A DNA stretch of 40,603 nt, from contig CAJUNM010000012.1 of NCBI GenBank assembly GCA_910587805.1, positions 1 through 40,603 of the forward strand. The letters run 5' to 3'. Both the position numbers and the translations under genes were made by a program. This stretch comes from an uncultured Christensenellaceae bacterium. Lineage in GTDB: Bacteria > Bacillota > Clostridia > Christensenellales > Pumilibacteraceae. How positions within the stretch are numbered: the stretch's first letter is position 1; each line of letters begins with the position of its first letter. Positions 7,288 to 15,287 of this stretch are shown piece by piece. Under the pieces are notes generated by a model. The model saw nothing but the letters and a program-made list of their open reading frames with translations, made no database searches and was not told the origin of the DNA.

Positions 7288-9516
7288 ATGCCCTGGAGAG
7301 AACTAGAGAAAAATGTGCGTGAAGTTGCAGAAAAGCTTTGGAATAGAAGTGCACAATCTAAAGTTTTATGTGGCGTGCAAATAGATTGTGTTGTCGAGAT
7401 ACAAGCTGATTATGTTTGTCTAGTAGAGGTTACGGAAGAATATGATTTACAAAAAGTCCGAAATGATATTACTAAATTAGATACAGTTAGCCATGGATTA
7501 TTAGCACAGAATATATATTCTAAGAAATTTATTGTATTAAAAAAAGAACCCACAAAAGCGATGTACGAGGCGGGGTACTCAATGCAGGTTGAGGTCATTT
7601 CGTATACGACTTTTGAAAAAATGTGGTTTAATTATAACGATTATATTTATAGGCGTAAAGGATGCGCGTTTGGTAGCGTTATAGATATTGAATCCGGATT
7701 GCCAGAGAGTTCGTCGATTTATGTGCCGGTATATTATTATGATAGCACCGGAGCAAAGTATACTATTGATGATATAGCAAAGAAATTACAGCAAAACGCT
7801 ATTATCATATTAAAGGGGGGCTTCGGCACCGGAAAAAGTTTGTGTGTAAAAAATTTATTCGATATATTATCCCAGGTTCATGAAGTCAAATCTGTATATA
7901 CTCTTGCGATAAATTTAAAAGAGCATTGGGGCGCAAAGGACTATAGAGAATTAATTCATAGGCATTTGAATGATTTATCTATAGAATCGGACAATTTCTA
8001 TAAGGTTTTCGATAAGCCTAATATTATATATTTATTAGATGGGTTTGATGAAATGGGAACGCAGTCATGGAGTTCTGATGTTGATAAGTTGCGTATGATA
8101 CGCAAACATGCAGTGATTGGTGTTCGAGACTTAATACAGCGTTCGCAAGGCGGTTGTTTAATAACCGGTCGTGAACATTATTTTAACTCCGATAAAGAAA
8201 TGATAGATTGTTTGGGGCTTAAAGACAAGCGTGTTCTTATTCTTGAATGTAGGGAGGAATTTGACGAGCAACAAGTTAAAGACTATATTTCAAAAATATC
8301 AAATACACAGATGGAATACTTACCGCATTGGTTGCCTAAACGTCCACTAATAATTAATATCGCATTAAAATATATGCAAGATTTGTTTTTAGCAAATAAT
8401 GCGTTTGATAATGAATGTGATTTTTGGAATTTATTTTTAAATTTATTAGCTAAACGCGAAGCTAAAATTAATGTGGCTTTAGATGATGAAACAATTAAAA
8501 ATGTAATGATACGAGTTGCAAGGAAAACCCGTATTAAAGCAAAAGATTATGGACCTGTTTCAATAGAAGAATTATACCAAGCATTTGAGGAAGTTACAGG
8601 GGAGCGTCCTACTGAGGAATCCGCGATTATACTACATAGATTGCCAGGTTTAGGACGTGTTGATGCAGATAGTACTGACAGAAATTTTATTGATTCATAT
8701 ATTCTTAATGGTTTAAGGGCTGAAGATATTATTAATTCTGTAAATAATGATTTGCAGTCTATAATGCTAGAGAATTGGACGCAGCCACTTAATATTGAAG
8801 GGTTAAGCATACTATCAAACTATGTTAATTCCGACATTAGACGTATTAAACAAATGATTGGTTTTGCTGTGCGTAGTTGTAGGAAGCGTAATAATGTTTT
8901 AGCCGCAGATATAGTAAGTGCAATTTCGATGGTTGTAGATGGAGAAATAGATTTTAATAATATTCAAGTTAATGAAGCAAGGTTTTCGCGATTGGATTTT
9001 TCAAATAAAAAAATTAAAAATTTAGATATACGTAATTCAGAAATAGACGATTTAGATATAACGAATGTTGGTTTTGATGACACAGTAATTATTCAAAACT
9101 GTATAATTTCAAATATTTACGGAGTATCAAACAGCTCTGGCTTGCCCAATGTGTTCCAAAAGTGTGAATATGATAATTTTCAAACTATCAGTACTATAAG
9201 CCGAATCAAAAGGGCAAATCTAACTAGGGCGCAAACAATATTAATAACTATTATCAAAAAGATATTTTCCACTGTTTCAAAAGGAAACGGGAGAAAGGAG
9301 GAAGCGCTATTGCGTGGGTTAGGCGAAAAAGGTGATAGCAGAATTTGCGATAAAATTTTGAATATGATGATTAAAGAAGATATATTGAATAAACATAGAG
9401 GTGATGATGGTTGGATATATTCACCAAATCTAAAGCATACATCAAGAATGCTTAAAATATTATCAGATCTCACAAACAGCCATGATGTTTTATGGGAATA
9501 TGCTAATTCATTATAA
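7288..9516 (+). CDS. NACHT-domain STAND protein with nuclease-like N-terminus and pentapeptide-like C-terminus
   Basis: A 742-residue protein. Residues 25-65 (GVQIDCVVE, then CLVEVTEEYDLQKVRNDI) resemble a PD-(D/E)XK or Mrr-like fold with D33 and E47, but the usual catalytic Lys of ExK is Thr49, so activity is uncertain. The NACHT NTPase follows: Walker A GGFGTGKS 177-184, Walker B IIYLLDGFDE 246-255, and a sensor-like ITGRE 292-296. Residues 555-605 carry pentapeptide-like or beta-helical repeats (ARFSRLDFSN, KNLDIRN, DDLDITN), and residues 645-715 look like a winged helix. Bacterial NACHT (bNACHT) proteins are antiphage NLR relatives in which NTP-driven assembly activates the effector; membership is inferred from domains. 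The start is supported by GGAGG and a consensus promoter. DNA is AT-rich compared with the core genes. Confidence 0.8.
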   Translation: MPWRELEKNVREVAEKLWNRSAQSKVLCGVQIDCVVEIQADYVCLVEVTEEYDLQKVRNDITKLDTVSHGLLAQNIYSKKFIVLKKEPTKAMYEAGYSMQVEVISYTTFEKMWFNYNDYIYRRKGCAFGSVIDIESGLPESSSIYVPVYYYDSTGAKYTIDDIAKKLQQNAIIILKGGFGTGKSLCVKNLFDILSQVHEVKSVYTLAINLKEHWGAKDYRELIHRHLNDLSIESDNFYKVFDKPNIIYLLDGFDEMGTQSWSSDVDKLRMIRKHAVIGVRDLIQRSQGGCLITGREHYFNSDKEMIDCLGLKDKRVLILECREEFDEQQVKDYISKISNTQMEYLPHWLPKRPLIINIALKYMQDLFLANNAFDNECDFWNLFLNLLAKREAKINVALDDETIKNVMIRVARKTRIKAKDYGPVSIEELYQAFEEVTGERPTEESAIILHRLPGLGRVDADSTDRNFIDSYILNGLRAEDIINSVNNDLQSIMLENWTQPLNIEGLSILSNYVNSDIRRIKQMIGFAVRSCRKRNNVLAADIVSAISMVVDGEIDFNNIQVNEARFSRLDFSNKKIKNLDIRNSEIDDLDITNVGFDDTVIIQNCIISNIYGVSNSSGLPNVFQKCEYDNFQTISTISRIKRANLTRAQTILITIIKKIFSTVSKGNGRKEEALLRGLGEKGDSRICDKILNMMIKEDILNKHRGDDGWIYSPNLKHTSRMLKILSDLTNSHDVLWEYANSL

Positions 9517-9605
9517 TGGGCTATATGAATTATGAACAGTACTATTTTTCATAACGAAACATTGCGCAGTTCTTTTTAGTATACGGATTTAATTGCTCTT
9601 TGTTT

Positions 9606-9629
9606 GTGTTGAACTGTTTCGTGTTGAAC
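9606..9629. repeat. 15-bp-period direct repeat upstream of the nuclease-like pseudogene
   Basis: The 9-bp word GTGTTGAAC occurs at 9606-9614 and again at 9621-9629. The outer bases also make an inverted TGTGTT/AACACA. It sits about 60 bp before the -35 box of the next gene, a plausible place for a regulator operator, but it could be chance in this AT-rich stretch. Confidence 0.35.
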
Positions 9630-9691
9630 ACAATGTTTAGTTTTAAGTTTTTTTGCCATTACATCGATACTGTATTATCTCGGTGAAAATC

Positions 9692-9720
9692 TTGACTGTC
9701 CGTATATTTTATGATATACT
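9692..9720 (+). promoter_or_regulatory. sigma-A promoter that would give a leaderless mRNA
   Basis: TTGACT at 9692-9697 and TATACT at 9715-9720 with a 17-bp spacer. The ATG of the next gene is at 9727, six bases after the -10 box, which is where transcription should start. No ribosome binding site is present, so the mRNA would be leaderless. Confidence 0.65.
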
Positions 9721-9726
9721 TTTATT

Positions 9727-10220
9727 ATGACGGAACAGCAAATAACATTAGAACAGATCGTTATGCGCGCTATAGATGCGTTTAATCTATGCGAAAATTA
9801 TCTTGTTACGCACGATTTGAGTGAGAGATGTATTTGTTCAAAGTTCGCGCAGTATTTAGATCGAGAAATACAATGTTCCGGATTTACGGGATATAGTACA
9901 GATGTTGAATACAACCGAGGATGCGAGGGGAACGAGTATTCGGTAAAGCGTTTGGGCAGAGATAGAATAATCGTGGTCGATTTGATCGTGCATAAACGCG
10001 GCTATGATGCAAACTACGGGTTCGATAACTTAATATGTATTGAAATGAAATATTCGGTAAAGAGTCGCGGTTTCATTCCGATTTGGAGCGGTTGCGCAAA
10101 ATGACGGATAATGATTATGGATTTTGTTATAAGATCGGGTTGATGATTGTTATAAATCGTCAAAGCGGGAAATTGGAAGTAAATAAAACACTCTATAATA
10201 TGTATACGGAAAATTCATAA
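9727..10220 (+). pseudogene. PD-(D/E)XK nuclease-like protein, frameshifted
   Basis: The first frame (MTEQQITLEQIVMRAIDAF) stops at 10104 after 125 residues. It carries DLSERCICSKFAQYL, STDVEYNR, IIVVDLIVHKRG (about residues 80-91) and LICIEMKYS, the Asp...Glu-x-Lys order of a restriction-like nuclease fold (D84, E106, K108). From about 10060 the next frame takes over and reads SDLERLRKMTDNDYGFCYKI then GLMIVINRQSGKLEV, ending at 10220. I recall this ending in a family of short Firmicutes proteins. One lost base (or two gained) near 10055-10065 would rejoin them. The gene closes the AT-rich island, directly after the NACHT gene. A sequencing error is possible, so intact status should be tested. 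Confidence 0.6.
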
Positions 10221-10591
10221 GTTTGATGGTCTTTGTTTATTATCGGGTAAAGCCTTTGTCAATAAAATATAGTTTTCAGTAACGCAAAGGTTCAACGATG
10301 TGTCAATTGTGTCCACCAGAAGGGAAGCGGTTGAACCGGTTCCGCAAGAAAAAGTCTCGGTTGCATAGCAATCGGGGCGTTTTTTTTACTTGAGGCTAAT
10401 CGGCGGGCTTTTGGTTTCGGGATTATTGCGGTTGCAAAAATTCGGCTGATATTAAGGGGGAAAGTATCGATATATAGATAGAAAATTATGCGTATATAAG
10501 CAATGCTTTCGCGGATTATGCCATATACTAACAATAGCCGAACCGGTAGCCAATCGAAATATCAAGTCGGTATACTGACAATGGGCTAAAT
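10221..10591. other. intergenic region, no gene seen
   Basis: About 370 bp between the frameshifted nuclease-like gene and the tandem-HTH gene. It contains a 10-bp palindrome GAACCGGTTC near 10334 flanked by GCGG/CGC, followed 40 bp later by an 8-base T run, and a related AACCGG near 10541. These could be a weak terminator or a regulator site. An 80-codon minus-strand frame here has only a TTG start and no ribosome binding site, and I do not call it. Confidence 0.4.
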
Positions 10592-11029
10592 ATGGATATA
10601 TTGTTAGGGTTCAAAGATACGTTTAACGACTTGCTTATTGACAAAGAACTAACCGTAAAAGAATTCAGCAAACAATTGTGTACATTGCCGAGCGTCGTGT
10701 CCGAGTGGAAAAATAATCCCGTAAATCACAAAATGAAAACTGTCCTAAAAGTTGCGGATTATTTCAAATGCTCACTGGAATTTTTGTGTGGAAAGACGAC
10801 GATATATCTGGATTACCAACCCCAATCATGTCCTGTTTTCAAAGACCGTATCGTACAGGTATTAAAAGAATGCAAATGCTCCACATATGCGTTATATAAG
10901 TACACGGATATAAAACCGTCGCAATATCATCGTTGGCGAAAGGGCGCAGAACCGTGGTTGTCGAGCCTTGGCATACTTTCCGATTATCTCGGCGTAACTT
11001 TGGATTATTTGATAGGCAGAGACAGTTAA
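10592..11029 (+). CDS. tandem XRE-type HTH regulator
   Basis: A 145-residue protein made almost only of two helix-turn-helix domains of the Cro/C1 type. Copy one spans about 6-68 (LTVKEFSKQLCTLPSVVSEW, then FKCSLEFLCGK); copy two spans about 82-143 (CSTYALYKYTDIKPSQYHRW, then LGVTLDYLIGR). Each ends with the D-Y-h-x-h-x-h-(D/E)-x-L-h-G pattern usual for this family. The two copies are diverged, so the duplication is old. It likely binds DNA as a monomer with two reading heads or as a dimer. The ribosome binding site is weak. It is followed after 15 bp by an ECF-like sigma gene and may regulate it. Start chosen at the first ATG of domain one. Confidence 0.75.
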   Translation: MDILLGFKDTFNDLLIDKELTVKEFSKQLCTLPSVVSEWKNNPVNHKMKTVLKVADYFKCSLEFLCGKTTIYLDYQPQSCPVFKDRIVQVLKECKCSTYALYKYTDIKPSQYHRWRKGAEPWLSSLGILSDYLGVTLDYLIGRDS

Positions 11030-11044
11030 GGGAAAAACTTCAGA

Positions 11045-11554
11045 TTGAACAATATACAATTCGACCGCTGCTTGCAACGTATACGCAACGGTAATATGAA
11101 CGGTCTGCGACCTATCTTCGACGGGTACTACGGAGCGCTGAAGATCACGGCGAAACGGATATTAAACAGCGATACTGCCGCGGATAATGCGGCGTCCGAG
11201 ACGCTGTTCGAAATCGTGCGGTACGCGAGATCGCACAATCGACCGCATATAGAAAACGTCGGCGCGTACTTATACGACACCGTGACAAAAATAGCTGCGC
11301 ATATGCTCGGCAACCGTGCGGCGAGCGAGTTTGAAACGGCTGCCGCGCTCGAATTCGATCGTGCCGACGGAGCAAACTACGAACATGCGTTCGCGCGATT
11401 GGATACGGTCGATTTTAATATCGCAGTCATGTATTATCTGTTCGATTGCAATATTACCGAAATATCAAATACCGTAAACGTATCGACTGCCGACTTAAAG
11501 TCAAAGCTGGACGACATAAGCGTGCGTTTGAAAAAGTATTTGATAAAGAATTGA
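11045..11554 (+). CDS. ECF-like RNA polymerase sigma factor
   Basis: A 169-residue protein with an ECF sigma outline: a region 2-like part at about residues 22-62 (LRPIFDGYYGALKITAKRI, then DNAASETLFEIVRYAR) and a region 4-like helix-turn-helix at about 118-166 (NITEISNTVNVSTADLKSKL, then ISVRLKKYL). It would direct RNA polymerase to a small regulon. The best start is a TTG at 11045 with an AAGGG upstream; an ATG 17 codons later is possible, though it would remove helix one. The next two genes encode a secreted protein and a single-pass membrane protein, the usual surroundings of an ECF factor controlled by a membrane partner. Sequence match to known ECF groups is weak, so the call rests on layout plus context. 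Confidence 0.65.
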   Translation: MNNIQFDRCLQRIRNGNMNGLRPIFDGYYGALKITAKRILNSDTAADNAASETLFEIVRYARSHNRPHIENVGAYLYDTVTKIAAHMLGNRAASEFETAAALEFDRADGANYEHAFARLDTVDFNIAVMYYLFDCNITEISNTVNVSTADLKSKLDDISVRLKKYLIKN

Positions 11555-11573
11555 AAAACTCGGCATAATCCCC

Positions 11574-11597
11574 AACTTTACGGCGCGCTCGAGCGTC
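11574..11597 (+). promoter_or_regulatory. possible ECF-type promoter
   Basis: AAC at 11574-11576 and CGTC at 11594-11597 are separated by 17 bp, which resembles the AAC / CGTC pattern of ECF sigma promoters. It lies between the sigma gene and the operon for the secreted and membrane proteins, about 37 bp before the start codon. No good sigma-A promoter is seen there. The match is short, so chance is possible. Confidence 0.35.
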
Positions 11598-11633
11598 TAT
11601 ATGATATACGACAATTACAAAGGAGAATGATAG

Positions 11634-12470
11634 ATGAGAAGATTTTTATGCATAGCTATGAGTGTGTTGAGCCTTGCATATTTACCCGTTCTCGGTTTCG
11701 GAATTGGCGTATGCGCGCTCGCGACGCAGCAAGGCAGTCGCTATGCCGAATATTTCGTGAGCGACGGCGCTAGGCAGGGAAACGCAACTCGCAACGTGTA
11801 TTATACGAGCAAGACCATAGAAGATTATGTCAATCCTTATGAAGCCCCGTCCTTCAAAGCGGGCAGGGTTAATACTTGCGTTGTGGACGCAGGCGGGAAC
11901 GTTATGGTATACTACGACCGCATATTCGACGAGCTTGTACCCGACTATAAGCATAAGTACGTATGGGGTGTGTTTACATACAGTGCGCAAACCGAAGGCG
12001 TGAACAAAATGTTCGATACGTTATACGATATGATGGGGACTACTAATGACGGAACGAATATACCCGGGTTCAAGAAAGGAATGAAAGCATATGCCGCATC
12101 CAGAAGTCATGACATAAACCTCGCACAGTTTACGGGCAGCTATCACAACATAAACATTGAGGGATTGAAAAAGCAATTGAAAGCCGAAAAGCCTGCGGTC
12201 ATATTCCTAAATACTTACTCTGTGACGTCTTTCGGTGACATCGTGGAAAATGTCGGACATGATATTATAGAGTATAGTACTTTCTCGGGCGCGCACGCGA
12301 TGGTGGTATACGGATTCAAAGATATTTATTACTATGACGAGGATGCGCGATTAAAGCAGAGAGATACGTTCTTATACGTATCGACAGGTATCGGCAGTTT
12401 GCCGTTAGCTATGATCGATATAACGCGGCTGTGCATAGTTGACGATATATATATTACGGAGGTGATATGA
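11634..12470 (+). CDS. secreted C39/papain-like protein
   Basis: A 278-residue protein. An N-terminal hydrophobic segment (about residues 5-30) is a signal peptide or membrane anchor. The rest resembles the peptidase C39-like (papain fold) family: Cys82 in NTCVVDAGGNVMVYYDRI lies where family members have NxCxxxAG..i.YYD, and His221 lies in SGAHAMVVYGF, the usual His motif. The family third residue is less clear (YVSTGIG at 248-254). It may be a peptidase or a non-catalytic binding protein acting outside the membrane. AAAGGAG precedes the ATG. Its TGA overlaps the next ATG (ATGA), so the two are translationally coupled. With the ECF sigma gene before it, a cell-envelope stress or peptide-sensing role is possible but inferred. 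Confidence 0.6.
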   Translation: MRRFLCIAMSVLSLAYLPVLGFGIGVCALATQQGSRYAEYFVSDGARQGNATRNVYYTSKTIEDYVNPYEAPSFKAGRVNTCVVDAGGNVMVYYDRIFDELVPDYKHKYVWGVFTYSAQTEGVNKMFDTLYDMMGTTNDGTNIPGFKKGMKAYAASRSHDINLAQFTGSYHNINIEGLKKQLKAEKPAVIFLNTYSVTSFGDIVENVGHDIIEYSTFSGAHAMVVYGFKDIYYYDEDARLKQRDTFLYVSTGIGSLPLAMIDITRLCIVDDIYITEVI

Positions 12471-13150
12471 TGTCTTGGGACAGAAAACTAAGGAAACTGA
12501 TAGCAGAACAAACGAAACCGAGAATAACGTTCAAGGAGTTCTGCGAAAAGCACGGGATAGAATTGCCCGCAAACTACGTTGCGCAAACGAACACGAACGA
12601 AAAGGTGAACGTATTTGCATTGCGCGTAACGTCGCTGTGCGTTTTGGGCATTGCCGCGATAATCGCGATAATGTTCGTGTTTATTCCCAAAAACAATTTT
12701 CAGAATTATCACGGCGATATGATTTTATATGAGCCGGTGACATACGAGACGTTTGTGACTTGGGATGTACCGCAGGTTTTGGACTTTACAAAAGTTGAGG
12801 ATAACGGAGCAATTTATAAAGCAAGAGCAAAAGACAGGGATTTGCTTTTAGGCTATGAATTGCAAAATTTGCTTTACGGATTCGATAAAAACGGTAAACA
12901 GTATGCTTTTACGATAACGCAAATAATAAGATGTTATAAAGGATACTTATTCACGAAACATGAAAAATTCGAGTCTCTGCAATATAAATTCGGCGATACG
13001 TGTAGCTACGATATCGCGGATAACGGCGCAGAAGCGTACGTAGCGGTCAATAGTAACGGTTACGAATATTTTATAAGGTTGAGGGAGTTAGGCGGAATCA
13101 CACCTATAACAAAGGAAAATATAGAGATATTCCTGCAAGAAATTTTGTAA
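12467..13150 (+). CDS. single-pass membrane protein, anti-sigma-like layout
   Basis: A 227-residue protein: a charged N-terminus of about 50 residues (MMSWDRKLRKLIAEQTK, cytoplasmic by the positive-inside rule), one membrane helix at 53-73 (RVTSLCVLGIAAIIAIMFVF), and an outer domain of about 150 residues. This is the layout of anti-sigma factors, and it stands in an operon with an ECF-like sigma factor. However, no zinc-binding HxxxCxxC motif of ZAS anti-sigma domains is visible, so the role is inferred from context. GGAGG lies upstream and the start overlaps the preceding stop (ATGA). The outer domain resembles no family I know. Confidence 0.55.
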   Translation: MMSWDRKLRKLIAEQTKPRITFKEFCEKHGIELPANYVAQTNTNEKVNVFALRVTSLCVLGIAAIIAIMFVFIPKNNFQNYHGDMILYEPVTYETFVTWDVPQVLDFTKVEDNGAIYKARAKDRDLLLGYELQNLLYGFDKNGKQYAFTITQIIRCYKGYLFTKHEKFESLQYKFGDTCSYDIADNGAEAYVAVNSNGYEYFIRLRELGGITPITKENIEIFLQEIL

Positions 13151-13198
13151 ACGATAGTTGTATTAAATAAACATTCGACCGAGATCCGTTTATCGAAT

Positions 13199-14923
13199 TT
13201 ACGAGTACGACTTGATGGTTTTTGCGACGTTTATCAGGTGGTCGGCTATGCGTTCCGCGCCCGCAGTCAGGGAGAGGAACTGCGCGCCGACTTCGGGCGA
13301 GCATTTGCCGTCGGTCATTCTCGCGATGTGGCTCTCGGTCATTTTGTTTGTTGTAAAGTCCACGCTTTCCTCTATGCGGAGCGCGGCGGCGAGCGCGTCG
13401 CGGTCCCCGTCGGCGTAGGCTTTGCAAACGTTTTCGTAGAGCTTGGCTATAAGCTTTTGCAGTTCGGTAATTTCCGCTATCGCATCTTCGGTAAAGCGTT
13501 CGTCGGCGGCTTTCAGCTTGTCGGCGTATTCGATCATGTTTTCGGCATAGTCGCCGATACGCTCGAGATCGGAAACGGAGCGAAACGCGGTGGACAGATA
13601 CAATCGGTCTTTTTCGTTGAGATCGGCTTTGAGCAATTTTGCGGTAAACTTTGACAGCTCGCGGTTTATAAAGTCGAGCGTTTCTTCGTTTTTGCGGAAC
13701 TCGTCGACGCCCGCATAGTCGAGCGAGCAAACGATACGGCACGCCGCGTCGAAGTTCTTTATTGCGATGTCCGCCATGTTTATTATCTCGCGCTTGACCT
13801 GCGCAACGGCGATAGGCGGGGTGGCGAGCATGTGCGTATCTGCGTAGAACAGCCGCGGCTCGTTCGGTTTTGCGTCGATCGTTTCGGGCATGTCCGCATC
13901 TGCGGGATTGCCGTTTTTGCTTTTTTTGCGGCGCGGTCCGTCGGGCACGATTTTGGTTACGAGCTTGACGAGCGGGTTTGTGAGCGGCAGAACGATAACG
14001 ACCGTCAAAAGATTGAAAATCGTGTGGAACATGGCGAGCTGCATTTGCGGCGCATGCGGGAACATTTTTTCAAAAAGCCAGCCGTAATTTATCCCGCCTA
14101 AACTCATGAATAAGCCGATCAGCATGAACACGATAACGCCGCTCACGTTGAATATAAGGTGAATGAGCGCGGTGCGCTTGGCGTTTTTCGTGCTCGTAAG
14201 CCCCGCGATGAGCGCGGTAACGCAAGTGCCGATGTTCGAGCCCATTGTGAGGTAAATACCCTGATTGAGCGAGATAAGCCCCGACAGTACCATTGTTATA
14301 GCCATCGACGTCATGACCGACGAGCTTTGAACAATCGCCGTCATGAGCGCGCCGATAAGCACGAGCACTATCGGGTTTTTGAAAACCGCGAGAAAATTTT
14401 TAACCGAATCAAGCTCGGATATGGCGCTCATTGCGCCGCTCATCATTGACAGACCGACGAACAGCATGCCGAAGCCCGCCATTATACCGCCCGTTTTTTG
14501 CACCGCGTCCTTTTTGGCGAACGCGAGTATGAACGCGCCTATGCCGGCGAATGTGGCGAATATGACAGACGTGGATATTCCGCCGTCGCCGAACATGCCC
14601 AAGGCAACGAGCTGACCTGTGATCGTCGTGCCGATGTTCGCGCCGAATATGACTGTGGCGGCTTGCGCGAGCGTCATTATTCCGGCGTTTACGAAACCTA
14701 TCACCATGACGCTCGTCGCGCTCGAGCTTTGTATTGCGGCGGTTGTGACCGTGCCGACGCACACGCCCAAAAGCTTGCTCTTGGACGCTTTTGCGAATAG
14801 GCTTTTGAGCCGTTTGCTGCCGAGCGCCTCGAGATTGGAACTCATCATGGAGCAGGCGATAAGGAATATCCCTATGCCCGCAACGAGCGTCAGTATAGCG
14901 GTCGCTATTTGTGTGGCGTTCAT
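13199..14923 (-). CDS. Na+/phosphate cotransporter (NptA/PhoU fusion type)
   Basis: A 574-residue protein with start at the ATG at 14923, preceded by GGAG at seven bases. The N-terminal 330 residues are hydrophobic and hold the two inverted QSSS repeats typical of Na/Pi cotransporters (AAIQSSSATS, QSSS at 65-68; AIVQSSSVMTS, QSSS at 199-202). The C-terminal 200 residues are a cytoplasmic PhoU-like helical bundle (about 365-570; RSVSDLERIGDYAENMIEYA and ERIADHLINVA are the metal-binding helices). It imports inorganic phosphate with sodium, and the PhoU part probably regulates it. Upstream lies a long leader with a riboswitch-like structure and a terminator. The downstream end faces the 227-residue membrane gene. 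Confidence 0.9.
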   Translation of the reverse strand: MNATQIATAILTLVAGIGIFLIACSMMSSNLEALGSKRLKSLFAKASKSKLLGVCVGTVTTAAIQSSSATSVMVIGFVNAGIMTLAQAATVIFGANIGTTITGQLVALGMFGDGGISTSVIFATFAGIGAFILAFAKKDAVQKTGGIMAGFGMLFVGLSMMSGAMSAISELDSVKNFLAVFKNPIVLVLIGALMTAIVQSSSVMTSMAITMVLSGLISLNQGIYLTMGSNIGTCVTALIAGLTSTKNAKRTALIHLIFNVSGVIVFMLIGLFMSLGGINYGWLFEKMFPHAPQMQLAMFHTIFNLLTVVIVLPLTNPLVKLVTKIVPDGPRRKKSKNGNPADADMPETIDAKPNEPRLFYADTHMLATPPIAVAQVKREIINMADIAIKNFDAACRIVCSLDYAGVDEFRKNEETLDFINRELSKFTAKLLKADLNEKDRLYLSTAFRSVSDLERIGDYAENMIEYADKLKAADERFTEDAIAEITELQKLIAKLYENVCKAYADGDRDALAAALRIEESVDFTTNKMTESHIARMTDGKCSPEVGAQFLSLTAGAERIADHLINVAKTIKSYS

Positions 14924-14993
14924 AAATACATCTCCGTACTTCCGTATTATTGTATTAGGCAGGAGCACCGATATTCCGATGCGCTTCGCCCGT

Positions 14994-15038
14994 AAAAAAA
15001 GTAAAGAGACCCTTACCGATATGATCGGCAAAAGTCTC
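14994..15038 (-). terminator. riboswitch-controlled intrinsic terminator
   Basis: On the minus strand GAGAC...TGCCGAT-CAT-ATCGGTA...GTCTC forms a long hairpin (15038-15006) followed by TTTAC and seven T (15000-14994). Its 5' arm includes the 3' strand of the upstream P1 helix, so the two structures exclude each other. It lies about 70 bp before the transporter ATG. Confidence 0.7.
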
Positions 15039-15140
15039 GAAAATTAAGCGCCCCGGGCGATATGTTCGCCGAAATGACGGGGTGGGCACGCACTTATTCG
15101 GTGATTCCCGCTGTGCGCTTTCTACTCCCTTTTGTTATGG
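14994..15140 (-). promoter_or_regulatory. yybP-ykoY-like (Mn2+) riboswitch leader of the Na/Pi transporter
   Basis: Read on the minus strand, the leader has CAAAAG (15134-15129) followed by GGGAGTAG, then a stem GCGCAC/GTGCGT, then CCCC-GTCATTTC-GGCGA...TCGCC-GGGG, then CGAGAC and CTTTTG (15034-15029). CAAAAG and CTTTTG close a P1 helix. The parts AAAGGGAGTAG, CCGTCATT and GAGAC...TTTG in this order recall the yybP-ykoY manganese riboswitch. The 3' arm of P1 overlaps a terminator hairpin, so ligand binding would favour read-through. The class call is from recalled consensus, not from a covariance search. The leader precedes a phosphate transporter, an unusual target for this class. Confidence 0.6.
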
Positions 15141-15221
15141 GAAACACCGTTTGCCCGTGATCGAGTGTGTTGACGAGCGGTGTTCCGTTTTTATTGTGCG
15201 GTCGCGATTCCGACCGCTTTA

Positions 15222-15250
15222 AGAATAACAAAATTCAGACGTTTTGTCAA
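15222..15250 (-). promoter_or_regulatory. promoter of the riboswitch/Na-Pi transporter unit
   Basis: On the minus strand TTGACA (15250-15245), a 17-bp spacer and TATTCT (15227-15222). A GCGGTCG/CGACCGC hairpin (15217-15198) begins at the expected transcript start. The region is shared with the divergent spmA start. Confidence 0.6.
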
Positions 15251-15287
15251 CGGTTTTACGAGACATACGCGACACATATAATATACC

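Noticed and set aside
10292..10534. 80-codon minus-strand ORF
   Set aside because: TTG start without ribosome site, no family likeness, and it runs over a palindrome and T run.
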